From positions 1,426,001-1,490,000 of the forward strand of contig NZ_CP066203.1 of assembly GCF_017310545.1 (NCBI RefSeq): DNA of 64,000 nt, given 5' to 3'. Below, piece after piece: positions 7,949 to 16,658 of this stretch; positions within the stretch are counted from its first letter, which is position 1; each line of letters opens with the position of its first letter. The notes beneath the pieces were generated by a model. That model was not told the DNA's origin and did not search any database. It saw only the letters and a list, made by a program, of their open reading frames with translations. This stretch comes from Methylacidimicrobium sp. B4 (GTDB lineage: Bacteria > Verrucomicrobiota > Verrucomicrobiia > Methylacidiphilales > Methylacidiphilaceae). The translations under genes were made by a program, and so were the position numbers.

Positions 7949-10069
7949 TTAACAGGAAGAGGACCCGCTCCCCGGCGCGCGAGCCGGTCGCGGCGCAAAG
8001 GCCGTTCCCCAGAATGGATGGAGCCGGCTTCGTGGCCGCCTCCAGAGGCGGAAGTGCAAGGATCGGACGGAAGCCGGGTCGGAAAGGAGGGTGGCGAGCT
8101 CGCGGGGAGCCAGAGCCTCCGGGCCTTCTTCCAAGAGGCGCCTCTCCAAGGGCCGCAGGGCCTCCCTCACCCGCTCGGACCGTTTCCCCATCTTCCCCAG
8201 GAGAGCCAGGTGGAGGGCATTGGCAAAGGGATCGCCCACGAGGGAGAGGAGTGCCTGGGCATTGTCCCTCTCGGCCTCGTTCCCCAGCCGGTCGAGCCCG
8301 GCGAGCTCGGCGGGCGGAGTCGTCTCCTCCGGTGTGAGGAAGAGGCCCGCCTTCCGGGCAAGGTCCCCGAGGCGGGAGCCGCTGGTGAGCCATGCCAAGG
8401 GGGCCGCACAGAGCCAGGCAAAAAGAATGGGAAAGAGCGGCCAGAAGAAGAAGGGCATCCCCCAGCTGACCAGCCCGAGCGCGAGCCCCCCGGCCAAGCT
8501 GATGGCCCCGTAGTCTCGCGCCACCGCTCGGAGCGGCAGAGCCTCGGCCTCGCCGCGGCTCTGGGTCCGCCACGGAATCTGCCGCCCGAGGCTCGCGAGC
8601 AGGACAAACCGGCTGTAAAAGAGCATCAGGATGGGAGCGAGCAGTGCGGAGAAGCAGAGCTCCAGGAAGGCACTGGCAGTCAGGCGCAGGAATCCGCCGA
8701 AGCGTTTCCTTTGGAAGAGCCCGCGGATCAGCCCGAAGAGCTTGGGCAAGAAAAGGAGAAGGAGGGTAAGCCCCAGGAGCTCGGCGGTCGCCCGGTCGGC
8801 AAGGCTGCCGGAGCGGCGCACCAGCGCGCCCAAGGCGGCGAAGCGCTCCACGTCGTAGGCCTCCCAGGTCGTGAGCCCGAGAAAGAGGAGCCAGAGCGGG
8901 GAGCTCAGGTAGGAAAGGAGCCCTACATAGACGTGGATCCGGCTCGAGAAGCGGAGTCCGGGGGCAAAGAGGAACCAGAAGTGCTGGAGATTCCCCTGGC
9001 ACCAGCGCCGATCCCGCCCCAGGCTTTCGGTCAGGTGAGGGGGCCCTTCCTCATAGGAACCCTCCTGGGCATAGGCGAGCCAGGCCTGGTAGCCCGCCTT
9101 CCGCATCAGGGCGGCCTCCACGGTGTCGTGGCTCATGATGTGCAGCCGCAGCCTCCCGGGCCCGGGAAGATCGGGAAGCGCACAAGAGGCGATGAAGGGG
9201 GCCAGCCGGAGGATCGCGTTGTGGCCCCAGTAGGGTCCGCTCGCGAAGTGCCAGTAGTGGGAGCCCGCGGCGAAGATCGGCCCCATGAGGGATGCCGAAA
9301 ACTGCTGGATTCTCCGGAAGAGGGTCCGCCCATGCACCAGCCTGGGAACCGTCTGGATGATCCCCGCCTTGGGATTGGCCTCCATCGCCTCCACCAGCCA
9401 AGCCAAGAGCTTTCCCGAAAGAACGCTGTCCGCGTCGAGGACGATCATATATCGGTACTGGCTCCCCCATCGCCGGCAGAAGTCCGCGATGTTGCCGCTC
9501 TTCCCGTGGGTCGAGAGCCGTCGCTTCCGATAGAAGATCCTCCCAAAGGCATCCTCCTCCTTGCAGAGGGAAAACCATGCCTGTTCCTCGGCGGCCCAGG
9601 CTTCCGGGCTCCTCGAGTCGCTCAGCACGAAGAAGTCAAAGCCCCCGCTCTGGCCGCTAGCGGCCAGCGAGCGCCACATGTTCCGGATGGCGCCGAAGAC
9701 GCGGGCGACCGGCTCGTTGCAGATCGGCATCACGATCGCGGTGGCGGGCAAGGCCGGCTCACTTCCGGCGGATCCTCCACTCAAGAGCCGGGAGGGCTCG
9801 TAGGCGTCCCCGCCCCTCACCCACTCGAGAAAGCCAAAGAGGGCCAGGCAGCCGCCAAAGACGATCTGCGAAAAGAGGAAGACGAAGAGCCCCAGCAGGA
9901 GAAGACGCCGGAGGCTGAAGCCAGGCGCTCCCAGCGTTTCGAGCATGAGCCAGCTCCCGATGCCGACCAGCAGGAGGAAGAGTCCGAAGAAAAGGGCGCG
10001 TCGTACGGGCAGGACATCCCGGGGGACGAGCATGGCCGGGGAGGAGAAATCGTCGGGATGGCCATTCAT
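7949..10069 (-). CDS. opgH: Glucans biosynthesis glucosyltransferase OpgH
   Basis: An inner-membrane family-2 glycosyltransferase that polymerises UDP-glucose into the linear beta-glucan backbone of osmoregulated periplasmic glucans. At 706 aa it is within the family range. Two N-terminal membrane helices (residues about 25-85) are followed by the catalytic loop: LSDSRSP (Asp151), VLDADS (Asp212-Asp214), MSHDTVEAAL (Asp315) and the processivity motif RRWCQGN (354-360). Further membrane helices fill the C-terminus. The ATG at 10069 lies 7 nt after the upstream stop; no strong ribosome site is visible, which suggests coupling within opgG-X-opgH. Longer in-frame extensions overlap the upstream gene and were discarded. 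Confidence 0.93.
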   Translation of the reverse strand: MNGHPDDFSSPAMLVPRDVLPVRRALFFGLFLLLVGIGSWLMLETLGAPGFSLRRLLLLGLFVFLFSQIVFGGCLALFGFLEWVRGGDAYEPSRLLSGGSAGSEPALPATAIVMPICNEPVARVFGAIRNMWRSLAASGQSGGFDFFVLSDSRSPEAWAAEEQAWFSLCKEEDAFGRIFYRKRRLSTHGKSGNIADFCRRWGSQYRYMIVLDADSVLSGKLLAWLVEAMEANPKAGIIQTVPRLVHGRTLFRRIQQFSASLMGPIFAAGSHYWHFASGPYWGHNAILRLAPFIASCALPDLPGPGRLRLHIMSHDTVEAALMRKAGYQAWLAYAQEGSYEEGPPHLTESLGRDRRWCQGNLQHFWFLFAPGLRFSSRIHVYVGLLSYLSSPLWLLFLGLTTWEAYDVERFAALGALVRRSGSLADRATAELLGLTLLLLFLPKLFGLIRGLFQRKRFGGFLRLTASAFLELCFSALLAPILMLFYSRFVLLASLGRQIPWRTQSRGEAEALPLRAVARDYGAISLAGGLALGLVSWGMPFFFWPLFPILFAWLCAAPLAWLTSGSRLGDLARKAGLFLTPEETTPPAELAGLDRLGNEAERDNAQALLSLVGDPFANALHLALLGKMGKRSERVREALRPLERRLLEEGPEALAPRELATLLSDPASVRSLHFRLWRRPRSRLHPFWGTAFAPRPARAPGSGSSSC

Positions 10070-10076
10070 GGGGAAA

Positions 10077-10682
10077 TCACGACGCAAAGAAGAGAAAGTA
10101 GAGCGCGCAGGCCAGGCCGAAGAGGCCGATCCAGAAAACAAGGATCGCACCCACCTCTTTCCAGCCCACCTGCTCCCACGCTTCCCTGGCCAGCCGCGCG
10201 AAGGGACCGTAGTCGATCGGCCTCGAAACCATGTGCGAGATCCGGAGGGCCGGCCCGGCTTGAAAGACAGGCTCACGCAGCCGCTGGGCAAGCTCGGGCG
10301 GAATCTCCGGAGAGAGAAAGACGCGTGGCCACCGGTCCAAGCCATCCATCCGCGCAAGGCCCACGGCGGCAACGGCCGCCCGCTCGAGGCCTCCCTCCTC
10401 CGAGGCCGAAGGGAGCCCTTCGAGCCAGCTGGTCACCTTCTCCTGCGCAAGCTTGAGGGTGAGCTCGACGGGCGGATGGCCCGGGCTCCTCTCCTGCTCC
10501 CGGATCGCCAGCGCCAGGAGGCTGGCTCCCACGATCCGCTGGTAGAGCGGATCCGCAAGCCGCCAGCGAGCCAGGTAGGCATCGAGCCGCTCCGCCGCCT
10601 CTCGCCAATCGGCAAGGGACTCCCTCGGCAACCGAGCTGAATCGACGGCTTCCCGGGTCAGGGAAAGAAGGGGTAGATCCAT
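10077..10682 (-). CDS. Hypothetical membrane-anchored protein between opgG and opgH
   Basis: A 201-aa protein not recognised from any named family. The body (residues about 1-165) is mostly helical and charged, and the C-terminus is one strong membrane helix (VGAILVFWIGLFGLACALYF), so it looks like a tail-anchored inner-membrane protein facing the cytoplasm. The ATG at 10682 overlaps the 3' end of opgG by 25 nt and the stop is 7 nt before opgH, so it is made from the same mRNA. A role as an accessory subunit of glucan synthesis or export is inference from position only. A start 13 codons upstream is possible. Confidence 0.75.
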   Translation of the reverse strand: MDLPLLSLTREAVDSARLPRESLADWREAAERLDAYLARWRLADPLYQRIVGASLLALAIREQERSPGHPPVELTLKLAQEKVTSWLEGLPSASEEGGLERAAVAAVGLARMDGLDRWPRVFLSPEIPPELAQRLREPVFQAGPALRISHMVSRPIDYGPFARLAREAWEQVGWKEVGAILVFWIGLFGLACALYFLFFAS

Positions 10683-12187
10683 GTTTCGGTCAGCGTCTCT
10701 TGCTCGAGCTCGAGCCGGCACCGGAGCCGGACAGGCGAGGAGGAGCCGGGCCGCCCGGCGGTAAAGACCACCTGCCAGGACTGGTCGACCGCGTTTTTCA
10801 GGACATGGATTTCCCCGATCTCCGCCGAAGGATCGCTTTCTACAATGGCGCGCAGCGGAGCATCCTCCGCCAAGGCGCGGAGCCGGTTCCCGCTGAAATC
10901 AAGGACGAAGCGACGGAGCGGCTCCCCGGCGAGCCGCTCCACGCGGGTCGAGAGGCAGCGGCCCATGGGAGGAAGCTGCGGATGGTCCAGGAACCAGTGC
11001 AAGGTGTACCCCAAGGCAAACGGTTCGCGGGGCTTTGGCCGCTCCTCGGGAACGAAGTAGGCAACGATGTTGTCGAGGTTCGCATCGACGGTCGAGAGCT
11101 CGACCAGGCGGAGCTTGCCCGAAGGCCAGCTCCCCCCCGGCTCCACCCAGCAGCTCGGCCTCCGCTCGTAGCGCATGTCAAGGTCGTCGTAATGCGCAAA
11201 CTCCCGGTCGCGCTGGAGCAGTCCGAAGCCGCGCAGATCCTCCGCCGGAAAGTCGCTCACCCTTCGCTCCTTGCCCGATTCAAGCGGGCACCAATACCAG
11301 CGATCCTCTCCCTGCCCAAAGAGAAGACCGTCCGAATCATGAACCTCTGGGTGTCGGTTGCCGGCCGGGATGTCCGTATTCTCTCCGTACCAGAACATGC
11401 TGGTCAAGGGGGCGAGCCCGATCTCCTCGCGGTCCCGGCGCAGAAAGAGAACCGCCCGGACGTGGAGAAGGGTTTCGGCCCCCGGCTCGAGCTCAAACCG
11501 GTAGGCTCCCGTTACGGATGGTCCATCCAGGAGGGCGTAAAAGAGCAGGCTATGGGCCCTCGGCGCGGGCTCGCAGAGCCAGAAGCGGGTAAAGGCGGGG
11601 AACTCCTCGCGGCGCTTGGCCACCGTGTCGACCGCGAGCCCACGGGCCGAAAGCCCAAAAGCCATGTTCTTTCCGACCATCCGGAAGTAGCTCGCTCCCA
11701 GGAAGGAAGCTACTTCGGCCAAGCGATCGCGCTTCTCCAGGGGATAGTAGATACGAAACCCGGCATAGCCCAGGTTCGCGGGCAGCTTCTGCACGGGCAC
11801 CCCTCCGCCGAAATCGAAGAACCGCGGCAGGTAGGGGATCGGCTGCACTCCCTTCCGATCGACCTCGAAGCAGCGGATCGGCTGGTTGAAGAGATACCCG
11901 GGATGGAAAAACCCGATCTGGAAGGGCAGGGCGGCATCCCGCCAGAGGAGGTCCTCATCGCGCCAGCGGATCTGCCGGTACTGATCAAAGCTCAGCGCCG
12001 AGAGGAAGGCGGGCACGGTCGCCGCAGCATAGGGCTCTGAGCACTTTTTCCGGGCCTCCTCGATCACATCCTCGAAGCGCAGCGGTGGACGGTATCGGGT
12101 CTCCCGGACAATGAAGAGAAAGAGCAAGAGCGCGGCCGTTCCGAAGACCAAGTGGATCTTGACCGTCTTCCGGGAAAGGAGCGCCAT
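10658..12187 (-). CDS. opgG: Glucans biosynthesis protein OpgG/MdoG
   Basis: A 509-aa periplasmic protein of the OpgG/OpgD family, needed for backbone formation or branching of osmoregulated periplasmic glucans. The N-terminal hydrophobic segment (IHLVFGTAALLLFLFIV) is a signal peptide or anchor. The family pattern is clear: RFEDVIEEARKK, SFDQYRQIRWR, FFHPGYLFNQPI, ASYFRMVGKN, SMFWYGENT, HDSDGLL and RPSCWVEPGG. The start is uncertain: the ATG at 12187 was preferred to a TTG at 12256 because it leads straight into the hydrophobic segment. It is the first gene of the opgG-X-opgH unit; the 155 nt upstream show no clear promoter. Confidence 0.93.
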   Translation of the reverse strand: MALLSRKTVKIHLVFGTAALLLFLFIVRETRYRPPLRFEDVIEEARKKCSEPYAAATVPAFLSALSFDQYRQIRWRDEDLLWRDAALPFQIGFFHPGYLFNQPIRCFEVDRKGVQPIPYLPRFFDFGGGVPVQKLPANLGYAGFRIYYPLEKRDRLAEVASFLGASYFRMVGKNMAFGLSARGLAVDTVAKRREEFPAFTRFWLCEPAPRAHSLLFYALLDGPSVTGAYRFELEPGAETLLHVRAVLFLRRDREEIGLAPLTSMFWYGENTDIPAGNRHPEVHDSDGLLFGQGEDRWYWCPLESGKERRVSDFPAEDLRGFGLLQRDREFAHYDDLDMRYERRPSCWVEPGGSWPSGKLRLVELSTVDANLDNIVAYFVPEERPKPREPFALGYTLHWFLDHPQLPPMGRCLSTRVERLAGEPLRRFVLDFSGNRLRALAEDAPLRAIVESDPSAEIGEIHVLKNAVDQSWQVVFTAGRPGSSSPVRLRCRLELEQETLTETWIYPFFP

Positions 12188-12342
12188 CGTAATCGTGTCC
12201 GTTCGTGCGAGCCCGAAGGCTCCCAAGGGAGATGCCAGGAAAAAGGCCGCCGGCAAGAAGAAAATGACCGACTCCTCCCCCCTGGGCTCTTCCTCCGGCG
12301 GCCCAGCCCCTTTTTCAGATGGTTACCAGATCATCCCCGCGG

Positions 12343-13569
12343 CTACCTCCTCTCGACGAGGCACCCCTTGAGGTATTCGGTTTCCGGGATGGTGAGCACG
12401 ATCGGATGATCCGAAGACTGGCCGAGGGTTTTCCGAAGGCGAAGGGCCACATCGGCCTCCCAGGAAGCCCGGCCGATCATCTCCTTCCATTCGGCAAGAC
12501 CGAAGTGGTGGGAGCAGCAGAAGCTGGCCAGGACTCCGCCCGGAGCCAGCAACCGCAGGGCCCGCAGGTGGAGCTCGTGATAGCCCCGGAGTGCTGCGGC
12601 ACGTTGGACCTTGGTCTTCGTAAACGAAGGAGGATCGAGGGTGATCAGGTCGTACTGCTCCTTTGCCCGCAGCGCCCTTCGCAGCCAGTCGAAGACATTC
12701 TCCTGTACCCAGTCGATCGCCATGCCGGCCTTTTCGGCCGCCGCGCGGCCGGCCTGAAGGGCGGCATCCGACTGGTCGACCGCCGTGCAGGAAATCGCAC
12801 CCGCCATGGAGCAGAAAAGAGCGAAGGCCCCCTGGTAACAAAAGAGGTCAAGCACCCGCCGCCCCCCGGCCAACGCCCCGACTGCGGAATAGTTGGCCCT
12901 CTGATCCAGGTAGAGCCCAGTCTTTTGCCCCTCGAGGAGCCGCGCCGGCAGGCAAATCCCGTTTTGCCGGATCCAGAGCGGGTCGTCGTACCTCCCCGAG
13001 AGCACCTTCTTCTCGAGAGGAAGATTTTCCTGCAGCCGGACCGGTGCGTCATTGCGCAGGATGACGCGGGAGAGGCCCGTCTTTTCCTGGAGCAGGGAGA
13101 CGATCCCCTCGGCCCTCCGCTCCATGCCCGCGGTGAGAAACTGCACGACCAGCCAATCCTGATAGCGATCGACCACCAGCCCCGGAAGCCCGTCGGACTC
13201 CGACCAGACCAAGCGCGCCGCATCGGCGTCCTGCGGCTTCAAGAGGCCGAGCGCATTCCGAAAGGCGAGGGCGGCGTCGAGCCGCCGGGAAAGGAGAGGG
13301 CCGTCCAAGGGTTCCTCCCGAAGCGAATAGAGCCGGATCGAGATCTGCGAGCGGCCGCTCCAGATACCGCAACCGATCCGCTCCCCACGGGCGCTTTTGA
13401 CCTCGACGCAGTCCCCATCGGCGGGATCGCCCTCGATCTGGGCCAGCTCGCTCCGATAGATCCAGGGGTGCCCCTGAAGAGATCGGTGCGTCCCCTGCTG
13501 CTGGAGCAGGACTCGGCCAGAAATCCCCGAGGGAAGAGGAGGAGGGTTCGGCGACAAATCCACGGGCAC
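12343..13569 (-). CDS. rlmI: Class I SAM-dependent 23S rRNA methyltransferase, RlmI family
   Basis: It probably makes 5-methylcytosine in 23S rRNA (m5C1962 in E. coli). An N-terminal PUA-like domain (GHPWIYRSELAQI, residues about 20-90) precedes a central EEHEE-type region with SDGLPGLVVDRY. The Rossmann methyltransferase domain has TGLYLDQR, VLDLFCYQGAFAL, LDPPSFTK and the SFCCSHH catalytic-cysteine region. About 408 aa agrees with the family (about 396). The start was set at GTG 13569, 16 nt after the kamA stop with GAGGAAG upstream; the longer open frame lies inside kamA. The two genes are probably co-transcribed. The exact rRNA position is not provable here. Confidence 0.88.
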   Translation of the reverse strand: MPVDLSPNPPPLPSGISGRVLLQQQGTHRSLQGHPWIYRSELAQIEGDPADGDCVEVKSARGERIGCGIWSGRSQISIRLYSLREEPLDGPLLSRRLDAALAFRNALGLLKPQDADAARLVWSESDGLPGLVVDRYQDWLVVQFLTAGMERRAEGIVSLLQEKTGLSRVILRNDAPVRLQENLPLEKKVLSGRYDDPLWIRQNGICLPARLLEGQKTGLYLDQRANYSAVGALAGGRRVLDLFCYQGAFALFCSMAGAISCTAVDQSDAALQAGRAAAEKAGMAIDWVQENVFDWLRRALRAKEQYDLITLDPPSFTKTKVQRAAALRGYHELHLRALRLLAPGGVLASFCCSHHFGLAEWKEMIGRASWEADVALRLRKTLGQSSDHPIVLTIPETEYLKGCLVERR

Positions 13570-13585
13570 GAGTCTTCTTGCTTCC

Positions 13586-14860
13586 TCATCCGATCGGGGA
13601 ATGCGCGCTTGAGGAGGCGGGATTGGACCGGTTCTCTCCAAGAGCCTGCCGAGAGGAAGGGGGAGAAGGGTACCGATACTCTCTCCCCAGGAAATTCCGA
13701 AGCAGGATCTGCCCTCCCTCTTCCCCGACGATATATTCGGGGTTGAGCGGGATCTTTCCTCCGCCGCCCGGCCCATCGACGACGTACTGCGGGACGGCGA
13801 AGCCGGTCGTATATCCCCGAAGCTGGCGCACGATCCGGATGCCCTCCTCGACGGGCACGCGCAGGTGGTCGGTCCCCTCGATCAAATCGCACTGGTAGAG
13901 GTAGTAGGGACGGACCCGCGCCCGAATCAACTTATGAACGAGATCGCGGACGGCGTCGGCCGAGTCATTGACACCGCGCAGGAGAACCGACTGGTTGCCC
14001 AGGGGAATACCCGCATCCGCCAGACGCCCGAGCGCATCGCGGACCTCCGCGGTCAGCTCGGCGGCATGGTTGGCGTGAATGTTCATCCAGAGCGGATGAA
14101 AGCCCCGCAAGAGATCGCAAAGGTCTTGGGTCACGCGCTGCGGAAGGAAGATCGGGACCCGGGTGCCGATCCGCACGATCTCGATGTGGGGAATCTCTCG
14201 CAGGCGGCCGAGCAGATCCCGGAGCCGGGCGTCAGAGAGGAGCAGGGGATCCCCTCCGGAGAGCAGGACGTCCCGGACCTCCCGGTGCTCCCACAGGTAG
14301 GCCAGCGCCGCTTCGACGTCGACCGCCAGATGTTGTTCGCCCACGCCACTCACGATCCTCGAGCGCGTGCAGTAGCGGCAGTAGCTCGCGCAGCGATCGG
14401 TGACCAAGAAGAGAACCCGATCGGGATAGCGGTGGACGAGCCCCGGAGCCACCATGCTCCCATCCTCGCCGCAGGGATCGCTCATCTCGTAGGGAGCTCG
14501 GAGAAGCTCTTCGGCCCGCGGAATGACCTGTCGCCGGACGGGGCAGTCGGGATTGTCCGGGGAAAGGAGCGTGAAGAAATACGGGGTAATGGCCAGAGCC
14601 AGCTTTCTCGACGAAGCGAGCAGGATACCCTTCTTTTCGGAGTCGGTCAGCCTCAGGCGCCCGTCGATCTCCCCGAGCGACGTGAGCCGATGGCGCAGCT
14701 GCCACCGCCAATCGTTCCACTGCTCATCCGGAATGTCGGCCCAGAAACCTTTACCCGCCGATCGAAAGTCGCAATCGCGGCAGCTCAAGAGAAGGTCCTT
14801 CCGTACACAGAAGCCAAAGCTAAGTCTTTTAGCATCCTTGTCAACCGCCGGTTGCCTCAA
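13586..14860 (-). CDS. kamA: Lysine 2,3-aminomutase (radical SAM)
   Basis: A radical-SAM, PLP-dependent enzyme of the KamA/EpmB family that moves an amino group from C2 to C3 of lysine. The family tryptophans (WNDWRWQLRHR, near residue 48), the cluster motif CxxxCxxC (C157, C161, C164) and the PLP-lysine motif GGGGKIP (Lys369) are all present. The Asp residues in GVNDS (D299) and YQCDLIEG (D325) match positions that hold the lysine side chain in clostridial LAM, favouring KamA over the elongation-factor-P modifier EpmB. No efp or epmA is in the window. The start is uncertain: TTG 14860 gives 424 aa, and TTG 14788 has the better ribosome site (GGAAGGA). An N-terminal CRDC motif is unusual. Confidence 0.85.
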   Translation of the reverse strand: MRQPAVDKDAKRLSFGFCVRKDLLLSCRDCDFRSAGKGFWADIPDEQWNDWRWQLRHRLTSLGEIDGRLRLTDSEKKGILLASSRKLALAITPYFFTLLSPDNPDCPVRRQVIPRAEELLRAPYEMSDPCGEDGSMVAPGLVHRYPDRVLFLVTDRCASYCRYCTRSRIVSGVGEQHLAVDVEAALAYLWEHREVRDVLLSGGDPLLLSDARLRDLLGRLREIPHIEIVRIGTRVPIFLPQRVTQDLCDLLRGFHPLWMNIHANHAAELTAEVRDALGRLADAGIPLGNQSVLLRGVNDSADAVRDLVHKLIRARVRPYYLYQCDLIEGTDHLRVPVEEGIRIVRQLRGYTTGFAVPQYVVDGPGGGGKIPLNPEYIVGEEGGQILLRNFLGREYRYPSPPSSRQALGENRSNPASSSAHSPIG

Positions 14861-15057
14861 AAAGGCGGGGCTGGTCGCTTCGTGTCAGGGCGTCGGCGGC
14901 AACAGAGACCCAAGGAACCCACGCCCGGAGGAGGAGGGAGCGGAATGGCGCCGACCCCTTCTTCCTCCTTGCCAACCCGATGCCAAGGTGCTTTGCTTAC
15001 CCCCTATCGCTTGGGGGGAGAGGGGATCCACCGTCTTCTTTTCTCCTTCGGCAAGAC

Positions 15058-15140
15058 GGGCAGATACCGAAGCGGCCAAACGGGGCAGACTGTAAATCTG
15101 CTGGCTCACGCCTTCGCTGGTTCGAATCCAGCTCTGCCCA
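15058..15140 (+). tRNA. tRNA-Tyr (anticodon GTA)
   Basis: An 83-nt class II tRNA. The acceptor stem pairs GGGCAGA (15058-15064) with TCTGCCC (15133-15139), and the discriminator is A15140. The anticodon loop CTGTAAA has GTA at 15092-15094. A long variable arm and the T-arm GCTGG-TTCGAAT-CCAGC follow. The 3' CCA is not directly encoded, as A-ACCA follows. It is on the plus strand in the 298-nt gap between kamA and pssA, both on the minus strand. Confidence 0.95.
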
Positions 15141-15158
15141 ACCAACGATCGCCGCTCA

Positions 15159-15980
15159 TCATTCCGAGGAAGCTTCCCGTTCCTCGGTCTCTTCCTCTAA
15201 AGCTCGTCTCCAGTGCGGGGAAAGGAGCGGTCGGACGATTCCGAAGAGAAAGTAGGCGAGGAAGTCCACAGCGAGCATCCACTTATAATAGACGACCGTC
15301 AGCGCGACGATCGTCAAGACCAGCAGGAATTTCGGCATCGAATGCTGGGTCCGCAGTCCCACCCCCTTGAAGCTCGGGTAGCGGAGCTTGCTGAACATCA
15401 TGAAGGAGAGGAGGAGGAGCAGGCCGGCCAGAACATAACGACCCCACCCTTGCTTGAGATCCCGATCGGTTTCGGAGAGGGAGAGCAGGAAGAGGGTGAG
15501 GGAGGAGACCAGACCCGCTGCGGCGGGGATCGGAAAGCCCGTGAACACCTCCTTGCTCTCCTCGGCCTGCGCGGCATGAACGTTGAAACGGGCCAGGCGA
15601 AGCGCGCCGCAGACGAGGTAGGTGGCCGCGACGATCCATCCGAGCCGATGAGGAAACTGGTAGAGGACGATCTCAAAGACCAGCAGAGCTGGGGCCACTC
15701 CGAAGGAAATCAAGTCGGCCAGGGAATCGAACTCGCGCCCGAATGCACTCTCCTTGCCGCCGAGGCGAGCGACCCGTCCGTCGAGCAGGTCGAAGACGAA
15801 GGCGGCCAGGATGAAGTCGAGGCTCGTCTTGTAGGTGTGAATCCAGCCGGAAAGCTCGCTGTCGCGCAGGATGCTTCCTTCCAGGATCTTGAGGATGGCA
15901 AGAAACCCGCAAAGCAGGTTCCCTGCGGTCATGAGGCTCGGCAGCAGATAGAGCTTGCCCTCGTTTTCGTGCTCTTTCAC
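15159..15980 (-). CDS. pssA: CDP-diacylglycerol--serine O-phosphatidyltransferase
   Basis: An integral membrane enzyme that joins CDP-diacylglycerol and serine to give phosphatidylserine. The CDP-alcohol phosphatidyltransferase signature DG..AR(8)G...D...D is complete (DGRVAR, then GREFDSLAD). Several membrane helices follow (LVFEIVLYQFPH, LVSSLTLFLLSL, YVLAGLLLLLSFMMF). The GTG at 15980 overlaps the psd stop by 4 nt (GTGA), so the product is made coupled to Psd; 273 aa. The longer upstream frame is inside psd and was dropped. Together with Psd it makes phosphatidylethanolamine. A charged Glu/Arg-rich tail ends the protein. Confidence 0.95.
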   Translation of the reverse strand: MKEHENEGKLYLLPSLMTAGNLLCGFLAILKILEGSILRDSELSGWIHTYKTSLDFILAAFVFDLLDGRVARLGGKESAFGREFDSLADLISFGVAPALLVFEIVLYQFPHRLGWIVAATYLVCGALRLARFNVHAAQAEESKEVFTGFPIPAAAGLVSSLTLFLLSLSETDRDLKQGWGRYVLAGLLLLLSFMMFSKLRYPSFKGVGLRTQHSMPKFLLVLTIVALTVVYYKWMLAVDFLAYFLFGIVRPLLSPHWRRALEEETEEREASSE

Positions 15981-16618
15981 GGCCACCGGCCTACCACGGT
16001 CTCGCCTGCATGAACGACATTTCCCGGTTCGACGAGAACGTGGCACTCCTCGGGCAAGTAGAGCTCCGTGCGGGAGCCGAACCGGATCATCCCGATCCTC
16101 TCCCCCGCCCGCACCGAATCTCCCTGGCCGACCCAGCGGACGATCCGGCGAGCTACCAAGCCCGCGATCTGGCGCACTCCGACCGTTCCACGTGGGGTTT
16201 CGATCCACCAGTCCTGTCGCTCATTGCGCTCCGCCGCCTCTTTCCGGCGCGCATCCAGGAAGCTTCCTCGGGCGTACTCGATCTTCGTCACCCTTCCTGC
16301 CGACGGGGCCCGATTCACGTGCACATCGAAGACCGAGAGAAAGATCGCGACTCGGCGCATGGGCCGGGAGGAAAACGGGCACTCCGGGACGATGTCGACC
16401 ACGACCACCTTCCCGTCGGCAGGCGCAAGGATCGCGTGCGGATCCCGACTCGGCCGCCGTTCCGGATCCCGGAAGAAGAAGACGATGAAGCCGAGCAGGA
16501 GAAGAAGCAGGCTTCCGCAAAGCCGGCTCCAGCGGAAGGGGAGAACGAGAAAGAACCCCGTCGCAGCGGCCGCGATCCCCAGGAGCGGCAATGCGTCTCT
16601 GAGCGCAGGGGGAAGCAT
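15977..16618 (-). CDS. psd: Phosphatidylserine decarboxylase proenzyme (short form)
   Basis: It decarboxylates phosphatidylserine to phosphatidylethanolamine using a pyruvoyl group formed by self-cleavage. About 213 aa is the short form of the family. Two N-terminal membrane helices (residues about 10-50, LLGIAAAATGFFLVL and GSLLLLLLGFIVFFF) precede FFRDPERRP, LAPADGKVV and FDVHVNRAP. The self-cleavage site is FGSRTELYLP near the C-terminus, the Ser becoming the pyruvoyl. ATG 16618 was preferred to a TTG at 16654. It lies between cdsA and pssA in the phospholipid operon and overlaps pssA by 4 nt. Confidence 0.93.
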   Translation of the reverse strand: MLPPALRDALPLLGIAAAATGFFLVLPFRWSRLCGSLLLLLLGFIVFFFRDPERRPSRDPHAILAPADGKVVVVDIVPECPFSSRPMRRVAIFLSVFDVHVNRAPSAGRVTKIEYARGSFLDARRKEAAERNERQDWWIETPRGTVGVRQIAGLVARRIVRWVGQGDSVRAGERIGMIRFGSRTELYLPEECHVLVEPGNVVHAGETVVGRWP

Positions 16619-16658
16619 GATATTCGTCTCTTCTTCTCTCCGCTCGTCTTCCAAATGC

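Noticed and set aside
7895-10456. 853-codon open frame on the plus strand
   Set aside because: It lies antisense to opgH and the preceding gene, is composed mostly of Gly, Glu, Pro and Arg, and has no domain pattern; long shadow frames are expected in GC-rich DNA.
12319-13746. 475-codon plus-strand frame antisense to the rRNA methyltransferase
   Set aside because: Low-complexity composition and no recognisable motif; the minus strand codes for a clear RlmI-type protein.
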